Of a DNA stretch of 64,000 nt, positions 46,201-54,229 are shown piece by piece. Source of the DNA: Roseihalotalea indica (GTDB lineage: Bacteria > Bacteroidota > Bacteroidia > Cytophagales > Cyclobacteriaceae); NCBI RefSeq assembly GCF_022458895.1, contig NZ_JAINFL010000008.1:124001-188000 (forward strand), written 5' to 3'. Made by a program: the position numbers and the translations under genes. The notes under the pieces are model-generated. The model had not been told where the DNA came from. It worked only from the letters and a program-made list of their open reading frames with translations, and made no database searches. The stretch's first letter is position 1. Each line of letters begins with the position of its first letter.

Positions 46201-46585
46201 TCTGCTCAGTCTCCTTTTCACTCTTAGGAGCAGCGGCAATATTATTTCCTACCTGCTTAAACTTAATGCCCGTTTGCCGGGAGATATCAACCAGAATATC
46301 ATACAGTGTTTGATTATTGTACCTGCCGCTTACCCGCTCTGTTTTTTTCAGGTCAGAAGCATTGTACTCAAACGTAAAACTGGACAGGGATTCTATTTTC
46401 TTAAATGCCTGGATTATGTCTTCATTGTTTAAGAGCAAAGAGACCCGCATCTCTTTAACGCTGAGCACATCCTGGGCTTTCCCATCGGCAGCGAGTAAAA
46501 GGCTGATGGAGAGCGCCTGCACCAGAAGGATACAGAGCGTGCCTCGAGTCAGCCACAAAAGCTTTTGTAAAATTGGCGTTTTCAT
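43235..46585 (-). CDS. SusC-like TonB-dependent receptor with STN signalling domain
   Basis: 1116 aa. Order: signal peptide, an STN/FecR-interaction domain (about 45-115, LLLNNEDIIQAFKKIESLS), a carboxypeptidase-regulatory-like domain (135-215, GKVTDQENGDALPGVNV), the plug domain with EEIVVIGYGTQEKKDVTG and YVVDGF and GSRGANGVVLITTR, then the barrel, ending in NLTF. The STN domain is the part that signals to FecR, so this receptor should control the sigma factor encoded upstream. It imports a substrate together with SusD. Confidence 0.93.
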   Translation of the reverse strand: MKTPILQKLLWLTRGTLCILLVQALSISLLLAADGKAQDVLSVKEMRVSLLLNNEDIIQAFKKIESLSSFTFEYNASDLKKTERVSGRYNNQTLYDILVDISRQTGIKFKQVGNNIAAAPKSEKETEQKEVEIIPQISVSGKVTDQENGDALPGVNVVEKGTSNGTVTDIDGNYSVNVNENATLVFSSIGYTTQEIPVNGRSTIDIAMPSDVQSLEEIVVIGYGTQEKKDVTGSIATVDQRDFEAQPVTRFDQILQGRTPGVNVTNSSGAPGGAVSIRIRGANSINGSNEPLYVVDGFVGANFRDVNPSDIESIQVLKDASATAIYGSRGANGVVLITTRSGKAGEPKLSVTARFNSSQILDTWDLMDAATFAEVANQRATALGTTLPFTDAEIAGFRQNGGTDWQNELLRTGLGQEYQVDYSGGKDAVTYFISGNYLDQEGIIINSDFKRYSLRTNLKANLSEKLSANLKMNFVRRENNNTEGNGNTSGSIAGALAWAPTTPARDANGVPTVRDPISSIKGNPIEMALNDNINESNTLNANGGFNYEIVDGLTADVSFGISYINTQLKTFTASRINDNPSAYRGSEERIFLQNTNTLNYNHVFNDIHNLTVTGVVEHQLLRTDIFGTTAVGLQFPELRFDNITLAGSVTSQATKEKQTIRSYIGRINYTLMDRYLITASVRADGSSKFRGANKYGTFPSMALGWRISEENFMQDLDFLTDLKLRGSYGITGSQALPVFGTVTTFYTNDERAGTSFENGQLTSGIIIGNPGNSNLKWETTEQLNVGLDLQVFNGRLGLTADYFQKNTKDLLVSEPLPQYSGGGSIFRNLGEVENNGFEFGLTSTVVDRGAFNWYSSFNVSFLNNEVVSIGDREQIFSDGDAGAGLTNLPEMVIMPGHSLASYWGLNYLGVWSTAEAAEAAEYGNVPGDSKYEDVNGDGAIGGDDYQIIGSAIPTRLLGWNNTFSYKNFTLNVFLQSMMGYDKWNFTYAQAVLAAADAREITHVDIQDRWVANTNEDSDIPAFSESDVAEIQSSRFVESGNFLRLKNVSLTYNLPNELLGGINGSVMVGATNLFTLTDYRGIDPESYSNVGTGEARGADAGSYPNAKTWTLGINLTF

Positions 46586-46683
46586 AAGTTGAGGTTGTTG
46601 AGTGGAACATTAGAAGAAATTGTATGCCCAGAGGTTGATGCTGAGCGGAAGGAGGTTAGAAGTTATATGTTTTCATAAGGATA

Positions 46684-47772
46684 TTATTGATAGGTGATTG
46701 TTACAATTTTTTGCTCGATCCGGTAGTCAAACTCCATCCCGAACGACAGAGATAAGAGTATGTTCTCCAGACTTTTATTCTGATAAGAAGCAGTGTAGCT
46801 CCAGGGCTTGGGCGAACGGTTTATTTTCTCAAACTCTACGCCGTACCATTGCTCCAGCGTGCTGAATACGGTGGCTTCGTCGGCATCTTCAAAGTAGATG
46901 ATACCTTCTTTCCAGGCCAGAGTGCGCTTAGGATCATATTGATATTTAACCAGCTCCTGATTTGCCTGATACAATGTCCCTTCGCCCGGGTTAAGCAATA
47001 ACCCCTCATTTTGGTACTCAGCCTCGGCGCGATTCACTCTTACTTTTCCTTCTACCAGCGCAATAGCCACGTTTGCCGTATCGTAGGCTTTTACATTAAA
47101 AGCTGTACCCAGTGCTTCGGTGAGAAGCCCCGCAGCAACGACTCGAAACGGTCGGCTTTTATCTTTGCTTACTTTGAAAAATGCTTCGCCCTCCAGCACA
47201 ACTTTTCTTTCCTTTGGCGTGAATGCTTCATCGTACACCAGGCGACTCCCCGCATTGAGTTCCACCTCGGTGCCATCACTTAAATAAATGGTAGATCGTT
47301 GCCCCCAGGGATTTTCTTTGCTAATCAGTTTGCTTTCCGGCAATGGAACTGGCTGCTCCCGGCTTGCCAGAAGGTAGCTTAACCCCAGGGTGATTACAAT
47401 TAATACCGAAGCGGCTAATCGCCCCAGTTTCTCATAACTCCATTTTTCTTTAATGGTGTTGCCAGACTTCTGCAGAATGGCGGAAGCATGTAAAGGAATT
47501 ATTAGCGGGTTAGTATTTTGAGGGTTTACTTTATCTGCTTCATGATCAATAAGATTCCAGAGATGGTCTATTTCCGCCGGATTCAGTTGATGTTTTTCCT
47601 GGGGAAGGGTCAGTAGTAAAGTGCGAGCTTCTTGCAGCACATTCACTTTCTCAGGATGTCGGGCTACCCAGGCTTCCCAGAACAAATTTATTTCCCGATT
47701 GGGGCGCAATACCCACTCCCGGAAGTGAGGGTCAAGAACAAAATCTTCTGCCGAGTATTTCTGGCGATCCAT
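46684..47772 (-). CDS. FecR-family anti-sigma regulator
   Basis: 362 aa. A cytoplasmic N-terminus, one membrane helix (LGRLAASVLIVITLGLSYLLA, about 131-151), then the FecR domain (TIYLSDGTEVELNAGSRLVYDEAF, EGEAFFKV, GTAFNVKAYD, VALVEGKVRV) and a C-terminal part (AWKEGIIYFEDADEATVFSTLEQWYGVEFE) of the sort that meets STN domains. It should relay the SusC signal to the sigma factor. Spaced 98 bp from SusC and 167 bp from the sigma gene. Confidence 0.93.
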   Translation of the reverse strand: MDRQKYSAEDFVLDPHFREWVLRPNREINLFWEAWVARHPEKVNVLQEARTLLLTLPQEKHQLNPAEIDHLWNLIDHEADKVNPQNTNPLIIPLHASAILQKSGNTIKEKWSYEKLGRLAASVLIVITLGLSYLLASREQPVPLPESKLISKENPWGQRSTIYLSDGTEVELNAGSRLVYDEAFTPKERKVVLEGEAFFKVSKDKSRPFRVVAAGLLTEALGTAFNVKAYDTANVAIALVEGKVRVNRAEAEYQNEGLLLNPGEGTLYQANQELVKYQYDPKRTLAWKEGIIYFEDADEATVFSTLEQWYGVEFEKINRSPKPWSYTASYQNKSLENILLSLSFGMEFDYRIEQKIVTITYQ

Positions 47773-47939
47773 CTGAGTATAATTTCACCCTATAATGGAC
47801 GGTATACCCTAAAGTTATCCTCGTAATACGTATTATTTTTAGAGAATTACAATTTCATCAGCATCGTTTATAGCCAACAACACATATTTCAAAGGTTTTG
47901 AGCTTTCATTATAGAATTCGCAAAAAAACGATAATAAAA

Positions 47940-48563
47940 TCAGGCCCAGGCAACCAAAATGCTCAGGATGACAATCCACAGAAACTCAGGGATGGTTTTT
48001 CTCAGGGTAGAAAGGGATTTCCAGGCAAGGGTATAAACGGAGCGAACATTGATTCCCATAATCTCAGAAACTTCCTCATAAGTTAAGCCTTCATAAAACA
48101 GCAGGTGAATCACTTCCTTTTGCCGATCGGGCAAGTGCCGAATAGCCTTACTTAATTTCCGAAATTGCTCCTCCTGCACCTGCCGCTCAATAAATAAAGA
48201 TTCGTAGGGTAGAATAACCTCTCCTGTTAAATTATTCTTCGAGACAACGAACGATTCTCGCCCCTGCTTGAGATGGTGATACATCTTCAGCTTCAGGGCT
48301 TTCATCAGGTAAAACTTTATATTATCGGTAGAAGAAAGGTGGGTTCTGCTTTTCCAAAGCTCAAGAAAAAGCTCTTGGATTGTATCTTTTACCAGGGCTT
48401 CATTTCCCTTAATCTTCATTCCGTAATTGTACAGGTCCTGAACGTACTGCCGGTACATATGCTCCAGTGCTGCTTTATCGCCCTGCTGAAAAGCTTCCCA
48501 GATAGTGCTATCGGATTTTGGAATCTTTTCAAGAGGAAAGACTGGCATCTGAGAAAGAGGCAT
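47940..48563 (-). CDS. ECF RNA polymerase sigma factor (FecI/SusC-linked type)
   Basis: 207 aa. Region 2 (YGMKIKGNEALVKDTIQELFLELW) and region 4 (LPDRQKEVIHLLFYEGLTYEEVSEIMGINVRSVYTLAWKSL) are clear, and a hydrophobic C-terminal segment (FLWIVILSILVAWA) is unusual for such factors; it suggests membrane association. It starts the sigma-FecR-SusC-SusD set. About 294 bp upstream separate it from the next operon. Confidence 0.92.
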   Translation of the reverse strand: MPLSQMPVFPLEKIPKSDSTIWEAFQQGDKAALEHMYRQYVQDLYNYGMKIKGNEALVKDTIQELFLELWKSRTHLSSTDNIKFYLMKALKLKMYHHLKQGRESFVVSKNNLTGEVILPYESLFIERQVQEEQFRKLSKAIRHLPDRQKEVIHLLFYEGLTYEEVSEIMGINVRSVYTLAWKSLSTLRKTIPEFLWIVILSILVAWA

Positions 48564-48857
48564 AAGAAGGTTGTATTAGTCTGCAAAAGTCTCCCTGATA
48601 TTAGCTAATTTTCATCCGATCACCAATATCTTAGAGCTGGTTTTTACTCAGTAACAATTCTGATATCGCTTAAAGCGATGATTTTCAGATACGTAAGGGA
48701 TTGATCGTAGATAAGGAGAAGGTGAGGTATGCCTAATGCTCATTGCCATAAACTCACCGCCGCCCAAAGCCTGTCTATCGTCCGTCATACTTCCGGATAA
48801 AGCACCGGTACTTGAGCTAAGGCACATCCAGCAAGAGACTGTAATTCTTTGAAAGGG
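48564..48857. other. Intergenic region between two sigma-factor modules
   Basis: Mixed sequence of 294 bp with a short TATCGCTTAAAGCGATGA hairpin but no T-run on either strand and no gene. It should hold the promoter for the sigma-FecR-Sus set; I find no clear match. Confidence 0.4.
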
Positions 48858-50393
48858 TTATTGGAAATTGTAGCGGAATCCCATCTTCAAACCAAACGAT
48901 TGCGGCAAACTGCTGAAGTCAGCGGAAGATTTAGCCAGTTCACTTAAGGCAAACTGATAAGAGGGAGTAAGCGATATTGAGTAGCTTTCCAGAAGCTGAT
49001 AAAAGACTCCCCCACTGATCAGTCCGCTCAGGTAGCGGGAATTAAAGGGGCTGCTTCCGTCACTGTCAATGGTGGCCGATGAATAGCGATCAGAAGAGAT
49101 TTCATTTCCCAGAAAGAAATTGGCCGCTACACCGGGGCTTACCGATAGGGTTACCTTAGAAAACTGAACGTTGTAACCTACCCGTAAAGGCACGGATACA
49201 AACTGAAAATTACTGGAAACCTCTTCAGGAGCGCTCATGGGCGTGGTATTGGCGTATGTTGCCCGGCTTTGTAGTGCGTTAGAAGCCACCAACGGGTACC
49301 GATCGCCGGTTTGCAGATCAACCACCGTATAATTCGTCTGCGTGTTGGTCTGGAAGTTCTGATAATCCAGCCCACTCTCCAGGCTCCAGTGCTCGCCCAA
49401 CGCAAGCCCCACATCAAAACCGTAACTTAGCGAAAGGGTGGACTGGTTTTCCAAACCCTCCTGGATAACGGTAGATTGCACGTTATTAGCAATACTGGAT
49501 TGCTGAAAATCCTGAAGTGACTTGGCATCCAGACTATACTCATTAGGCGCATTGACCATCATCTCCATATTACCCCGGCCGGGCGACTGAAAATTAGGAT
49601 CAAAATAACTGGGGGCCATGCTGATTCCGGCAAAAAACTTCATATCCCGGGTATCCCGGTTAGGAGATTCTTCATCTCGATACTGAGGCACATAATAAAG
49701 CTGCTTTATACTGTCAGCCCAGGCGGGTGGTGCCAGGGCTAACGCATCGGGTGAAAGGACGGCTAACCGCCCCACCCGATGGTTAGAAGGATGGAGTTCG
49801 GCTCCATCCCTGCTTACTTCTTCATTAGGGAAAATAAGCGTCTTTGATGTTGATTGATTGGTAGCATCGCGGGCAGCAGAATAAACCTGGGCCGCATTGC
49901 CGCTTTCAGTATCGGAAGAACGAGGTTCATCTATAGTAGCCAGCGGCCTACCAGCAGCATGATCTCCGGCTACCGAGCTGTTTTCCTGGTCAAGTCCTTC
50001 GGATAAAGTCTCTTCTGGCAACTGTTCTTTTTCAGCCGATTGCGCAGGTGATGGTTCTCGTTGAGCCAACGCAGATTCGTGCTCCGTTTTACCAGCAGCA
50101 TTACCACTTTCTGAAGTTGAAGTTTCGGTAGTTGCCCGGTCTTTTTGCTGGGCAATATTGGCGGTTTCACTTTGTTGTTCTATAACAAACCAGCCCAAGC
50201 CGGCAATGCAAAGCAGCAACACAGCCGCTACCGCCCGGTAAAAAAAGAAACCTCGTTTGTACTTACCGCCTTCCTGAGCAGTAAGTTGTTGATCAATGTT
50301 TTTCCAGATATCAGGAGAAGGCGGCATTTCAGCTTTTTCAAACGCCTGCTGCCACTGCTCCTCGTACGATCGTTTTCCTGATGCGTTAGCCAT
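48858..50393 (-). CDS. Inner-membrane-anchored protein with C-terminal beta-barrel-like region
   Basis: 511 aa. A cytoplasmic N-terminus (about 1-48, YEEQWQQAFEKAEMPPSPDIW) precedes one membrane helix (about 50-71, YRAVAAVLLLCIAGLGWFVI). Then comes a long Ser-, Glu- and Gln-rich linker (about 72-215), and a C-terminal part with alternating hydrophobic strands ending in GLKMGFRYNFQ, like PorT-type outer-membrane barrels. The start overlaps the ECF sigma gene stop by 8 bp, so the protein is a likely anti-sigma regulator (inference). A single chain with both an inner-membrane helix and a barrel-like end is notable. Confidence 0.82.
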   Translation of the reverse strand: MANASGKRSYEEQWQQAFEKAEMPPSPDIWKNIDQQLTAQEGGKYKRGFFFYRAVAAVLLLCIAGLGWFVIEQQSETANIAQQKDRATTETSTSESGNAAGKTEHESALAQREPSPAQSAEKEQLPEETLSEGLDQENSSVAGDHAAGRPLATIDEPRSSDTESGNAAQVYSAARDATNQSTSKTLIFPNEEVSRDGAELHPSNHRVGRLAVLSPDALALAPPAWADSIKQLYYVPQYRDEESPNRDTRDMKFFAGISMAPSYFDPNFQSPGRGNMEMMVNAPNEYSLDAKSLQDFQQSSIANNVQSTVIQEGLENQSTLSLSYGFDVGLALGEHWSLESGLDYQNFQTNTQTNYTVVDLQTGDRYPLVASNALQSRATYANTTPMSAPEEVSSNFQFVSVPLRVGYNVQFSKVTLSVSPGVAANFFLGNEISSDRYSSATIDSDGSSPFNSRYLSGLISGGVFYQLLESYSISLTPSYQFALSELAKSSADFSSLPQSFGLKMGFRYNFQ

Positions 50394-50928
50394 GTTTCAC
50401 CTCCCCGGTTTCGGTTATCATATCTTTTATCAGCGAACGGGCCCTGGAGTACTGCGACTTAGAGGTACCCTCACTGATGTTTAGCATGTCGGCAATTTCC
50501 TTATGCTTGTACCCTTCAATGGCATACAGGTTAAATATTACCTGGCAGCCCTGAGGCAATGATTGCAGGATGTTCAGCAAATCACGGTAATTATAATTTG
50601 CAATTTCTACGTCTTCATCACCCAGGTGATGGACTTCTTCTACATCCAGATGCGGATATAAATACACTTTTTTACGGTGATGGTTTAATGCAGTGTTGAT
50701 GACAATACGTTTAATCCAGTATTTGATAGAAGACTCGCCCCGGAATTTCTCTAAACTATTGAAGACCTTCACAAAAGCTTCCTGCAACACATCCTCTGCA
50801 TCTTCCCGGTTTTTACAATAGCGCATACTGACCACCATCATTTGACTGGCAAACTGCTGATAAAACTCTTTCTGTGCTGTCCGATCACCTTTTATACATT
50901 TGGCAATCAGAGCCTGTTCTTCTTGCAT
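50386..50928 (-). CDS. ECF RNA polymerase sigma factor
   Basis: 180 aa, a short sigma-70 family factor. Region 2 (SMRYCKNREDAEDVLQEAFVKVFNSL) and region 4 (LQSLPQGCQVIFNLYAIEGYKHKEIADMLNISEGTSKSQYSRAR) are present. It overlaps the barrel-anchored protein by 8 bp, so the two are translationally linked. Regulon unknown. Confidence 0.92.
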   Translation of the reverse strand: MQEEQALIAKCIKGDRTAQKEFYQQFASQMMVVSMRYCKNREDAEDVLQEAFVKVFNSLEKFRGESSIKYWIKRIVINTALNHHRKKVYLYPHLDVEEVHHLGDEDVEIANYNYRDLLNILQSLPQGCQVIFNLYAIEGYKHKEIADMLNISEGTSKSQYSRARSLIKDMITETGEVKHG

Positions 50929-51146
50929 GCAATAGGTCAGTTCCAGGCGTTATACGTCGTTTATTTTTGTCATCGCTATCTATGACACGGCTTTGGAGAA
51001 GAACGTTGGAAAGGGTGGAAAATTTTCTCCTTAGAATAGCAGATAATACGCAGATAGCGGTAGGTAGTTAACAGAAAGCAACATCCGATAGAGATGGCAC
51101 TATGCTCTCTGCCTACCACCTCTAGTAACCTGTAACCTGCCTCCGA

Positions 51147-52220
51147 TTAATACACCGCTTTATAATCAATCTTTATTTCAAGTCTACTAATGCTATCAGC
51201 ATGCACGGTAATCGGGAAAATATGCCCTTCTCCATCAAATTGATTGGCAAACAACCCTCTTTCTTCTTCTACCAGCACTGAGTACTGACCCGGCGGTAAG
51301 GATAGTTGAAAGTGGCCGGTTGCATTTGTATTGACTGTAGCCACCCGTTCGGTAGTCAGATCATGAAAGAACCCGGCTCGTTCGGTAGCCTGATCACGTG
51401 TAGTCAGCTCATAAACCTGAAGGGTTCGCTGTACGGCTTCTCCATTGTAAGGTTGATGGTTGGTAGTATCTTCTACAATAGTAGGCATCAGATTTCCCTC
51501 GTACCACCGTACCTGCCCCACAATACCCTGCCGGATAGAATCCGCTTGAGGAAGTGGTTTCATCTCCAGATCGCTAAGCCGATTACGAAGCTGCGTCATA
51601 AACGCATCGCCCGGATCATCTTTCTCGGTAAGGTATGCGGCATCTTTTTCTTTCCACAAAGGGTGGTCAATAAACTGCTGGTACTCATGATGGCCGATCA
51701 CGTACTCGACCGGATATTTATCCATCAGGTAGCGGATCAGTTTTTCATTGGAATCAAGCTGGGCTTCCGTCAAGGGGTATTGATCGCCATTCCCGACATT
51801 CTCGATACCGATAGCGCAATAATTCAGGCCGATTACATGACGAGCAAACAAAGAGTCTGGCATAAGCTGGTAGATCGTCCCGTCGCGATCAATCAGGTAG
51901 GGTACTGATACGTTGAGGGGACTGGCTTTCCCGATGATGGCGCGGGAAGCAGGCAAAGTGGGCTCATAGAATGCCTCAAATGACTCTTCCAACGTGGGTA
52001 TGGCTGTCCAGTGAACGACGATCATGCGAGGGTCAATTGTGGGCGTTTGAGGAGTCATCCCATAATGCTCCTGCATATATTGCAGTGATAGCTGCTTGCG
52101 TTCCTCATTGAAGATGATAGGACGGGATTGAATACTCACGGAAGGCGGTGCGGTTTTGCAGGCGGCCAGACTTAGCACAACCCCGGTAAAAACCCACCGG
52201 ATTAAAGAGAAAAACATCAT
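51147..52220 (-). CDS. N-acetylmuramoyl-L-alanine amidase lipoprotein with C-terminal beta domain
   Basis: 357 aa. Signal with lipobox SLAACK. The amidase_2 core (about 60-205) has MIVVHWTAIP, IGIENVGNG and VIGHHEYQQF with Zn-ligand His, and DDPGDAF. It cleaves the amide between MurNAc and the peptide stem in peptidoglycan. The C-terminal 150 residues hold a carboxypeptidase-regulatory-like beta domain (VNTNATGHFQLSLPPGQYSV) not usual in AmpD. Next to the beta-barrel gene on the same strand, 8 bp apart. Confidence 0.9.
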   Translation of the reverse strand: MMFFSLIRWVFTGVVLSLAACKTAPPSVSIQSRPIIFNEERKQLSLQYMQEHYGMTPQTPTIDPRMIVVHWTAIPTLEESFEAFYEPTLPASRAIIGKASPLNVSVPYLIDRDGTIYQLMPDSLFARHVIGLNYCAIGIENVGNGDQYPLTEAQLDSNEKLIRYLMDKYPVEYVIGHHEYQQFIDHPLWKEKDAAYLTEKDDPGDAFMTQLRNRLSDLEMKPLPQADSIRQGIVGQVRWYEGNLMPTIVEDTTNHQPYNGEAVQRTLQVYELTTRDQATERAGFFHDLTTERVATVNTNATGHFQLSLPPGQYSVLVEEERGLFANQFDGEGHIFPITVHADSISRLEIKIDYKAVY

Positions 52221-52228
52221 AATACTAA

Positions 52229-52933
52229 CTAACGAAGTGTACGGACAAACCGGAAGTTAAGTCCTACACTGTACAGGTTACGTCGTGATTGAGAAGTTGT
52301 ATCGAGCAACGAAGATAAAATAACTTTAGACTGCCCCTCCAGGCCAACGTACGTTCGAGAATCAACACTAGCCTGGATACCCAAGCCACCTATTACCCCC
52401 ACGTTATGGATTTGCTCGGTCTTCAGGTAAGGAACAGACAGACGTTGCTCTATCTCCTCCGAAATCTCCCCACTCCGTACTGCCACCTGATTCTTCTCAC
52501 TGATTAACAGACTATTGGTTACTCCGGCGAGCGAATATACATGAAACTTATCAGCTTTGTGCAAAACCCGAGTCGCAAAGAAAGGAATCTCCAGGTAGTT
52601 TTGCACAAAATCAATAAGATAGGTGCGAGGCAACCGAACATCATTGTAAGCTGCGGCCACATGGGTGTTACCAAAACCTTTCTGAGAATACAGCAGAGCC
52701 ATACCAATAGACCAATGGTCGTTAATGGGTGCCCGGAAGTCAATACCAAAATCAAAGGCGTGCATGGGTCGTTCACCATTCCGAACGGTTTCTACGTTAG
52801 CCGGAAGCGTACGGGTTTGAGGTAGGCGGTATGAAATGCTGGGAGCAATATTGATACCCCAGGTAGCCTGCTGAGCCGAGGCCGTAAGTGTGAAGGTGCC
52901 AATAAATAAAAGCAGAAGTAAAAATTGTTTCAT
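52229..52933 (-). CDS. PorT-type outer-membrane beta-barrel protein
   Basis: 234 aa. A signal peptide (KQFLLLLLFIGTFTLTASAQQ) precedes alternating strands (WGINIAPSISYRL, WSIGMALLYSQKGFG, VGVIGGLGIQASVD, LYSVGLNFRFV), as in PorT or OmpW-like barrels. The start at 52933 is chosen because the upstream in-frame extension to 53188 has no signal peptide and overlaps the next gene. It is probably co-transcribed with the amidase. Function unknown. Confidence 0.85.
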   Translation of the reverse strand: MKQFLLLLLFIGTFTLTASAQQATWGINIAPSISYRLPQTRTLPANVETVRNGERPMHAFDFGIDFRAPINDHWSIGMALLYSQKGFGNTHVAAAYNDVRLPRTYLIDFVQNYLEIPFFATRVLHKADKFHVYSLAGVTNSLLISEKNQVAVRSGEISEEIEQRLSVPYLKTEQIHNVGVIGGLGIQASVDSRTYVGLEGQSKVILSSLLDTTSQSRRNLYSVGLNFRFVRTLR

Positions 52934-53045
52934 AGTCCCACCATTACTAAAAAAATACTTCTTTAATATACAACACCTTCCACGAAAGAGAAATAGAATA
53001 CTTATTTTTTGTTTTATAGGGATGATGCTACCAGAAGCTAAGCCA

Positions 53046-54032
53046 TCATGGATAAAATAGGAAGCGAGCGTAGAGATACTTGGCCAGTTGTAAGAGTACA
53101 TAGTTTCGGGAACCAGACTGCACCCACCAACTGTCCGGCAGTTCATGTGGAGACGCCGCAGCAATAATTCCGACATTAAAAGAATCATCCAGCGTCTTTT
53201 GGTAGACTAGCCAGCTACGGCGGGAGTGCACACTCTCCGAGAAGACATTTATGGCCGTGACTGAATCAGGCAGGAACTTCTTCACCTCCAAGACAGAGGC
53301 ATACGTCCGCTCATAATCGACTCGAGGAGCAGTCAGCGTATGCAACCGGTGCCGGTCTACTCCATGTTTGATCAGAAAAGCTGAAGCTTCCTCAGCGCTA
53401 CCGCTATAATCAGTACGAAGAACATCCTTTCCATCTACCTTATTGCGATCATAATGAACTGACGGATGGCGAGCCGAGGCCCAAAGTGAATCGAGCTGAA
53501 TACCAAATACATACAGATCTCTATCTTCTTTCCCTATACGTTGATTGTTATCATAGATAATAGAAACCGAGTCAACTGATAAGGTATCTGGTAAAGGGAA
53601 AGCATACCAGTCGGGATAAGAGCTTGCTGTAAACTCACCTATCAAAGTACTATTTACTCGCACTTTAGCATGTGCCTGTATGCCCCCGGCAGAAGCTCCA
53701 CAGGACCGCACTTTTAGAGTTTGAAAAGACCGGGTAGGCTGTTCTTTCTCCCTTATCTGAAAAACAAGAGCACCCTGACTGTACATCCGAAAAACCGGTT
53801 CATAAGCAACACTGGTTACAATAATCTGGTCGTAAGAATGTTGATCCAGCTCGTCGAGTACCTGTTGGAGGGCCTCTTCAGAGATCCACCCCTCAACTAC
53901 CAGCACTGAAGCATCCACCCGGTGAGTGGGAGCAAGAAAATAGAAAAGCTCTTTCTTGCCGAAAAGTATAGCTCCCAACAGCACTAGTATTATCCCGCTT
54001 ATAACAACTCTGATAGCCCGTTTTCTCATCAT
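53046..54032 (-). CDS. DUF218/ElyC-like protein split by a carbohydrate-binding-like insertion
   Basis: 328 aa. One N-terminal membrane helix (VVISGIILVLLGAILFG), then a DUF218-like start (HRVDASVLVVEGWISEEAL, QIIVTSVAY). At about 105-182 an inserted beta domain reads AKVRVNSTLIGEFTAS, VDSVSIIYDNN and EDRDLYVFGIQLD, which resembles Ca-binding carbohydrate-binding modules of the xylan-binding CBM36/60 kind. The DUF218 fold then resumes (SGSAEEASAFLIKHGV, INVFSESVHSRRSWLVYQK). DUF218 proteins act in envelope polysaccharide metabolism. The assignment of the insertion rests on pattern only. Confidence 0.7.
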   Translation of the reverse strand: MMRKRAIRVVISGIILVLLGAILFGKKELFYFLAPTHRVDASVLVVEGWISEEALQQVLDELDQHSYDQIIVTSVAYEPVFRMYSQGALVFQIREKEQPTRSFQTLKVRSCGASAGGIQAHAKVRVNSTLIGEFTASSYPDWYAFPLPDTLSVDSVSIIYDNNQRIGKEDRDLYVFGIQLDSLWASARHPSVHYDRNKVDGKDVLRTDYSGSAEEASAFLIKHGVDRHRLHTLTAPRVDYERTYASVLEVKKFLPDSVTAINVFSESVHSRRSWLVYQKTLDDSFNVGIIAAASPHELPDSWWVQSGSRNYVLLQLAKYLYARFLFYP

Positions 54033-54229
54033 ACGCGCTCGCGAATTACGGGGAATTCACAGGGAAAATCAATGCCTTTTGCTATATTGGCTGATCCATT
54101 CTGAGGTGATTGAATACTAACATGTCCTATTATTTAGTTCATTTGATTTGTCAGAAAGTGCCCTCTTTTGGATATGCTGGAACCCATATCCTCTTTCTAT
54201 ATGCAATAACTGCCAACATCATATAAGGT

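Noticed and set aside
52934..53188. N-terminal extension of the PorT-type gene
   Set aside because: It lacks a signal peptide and would overlap the DUF218-like gene; the start at 52933 gives a standard signal peptide.
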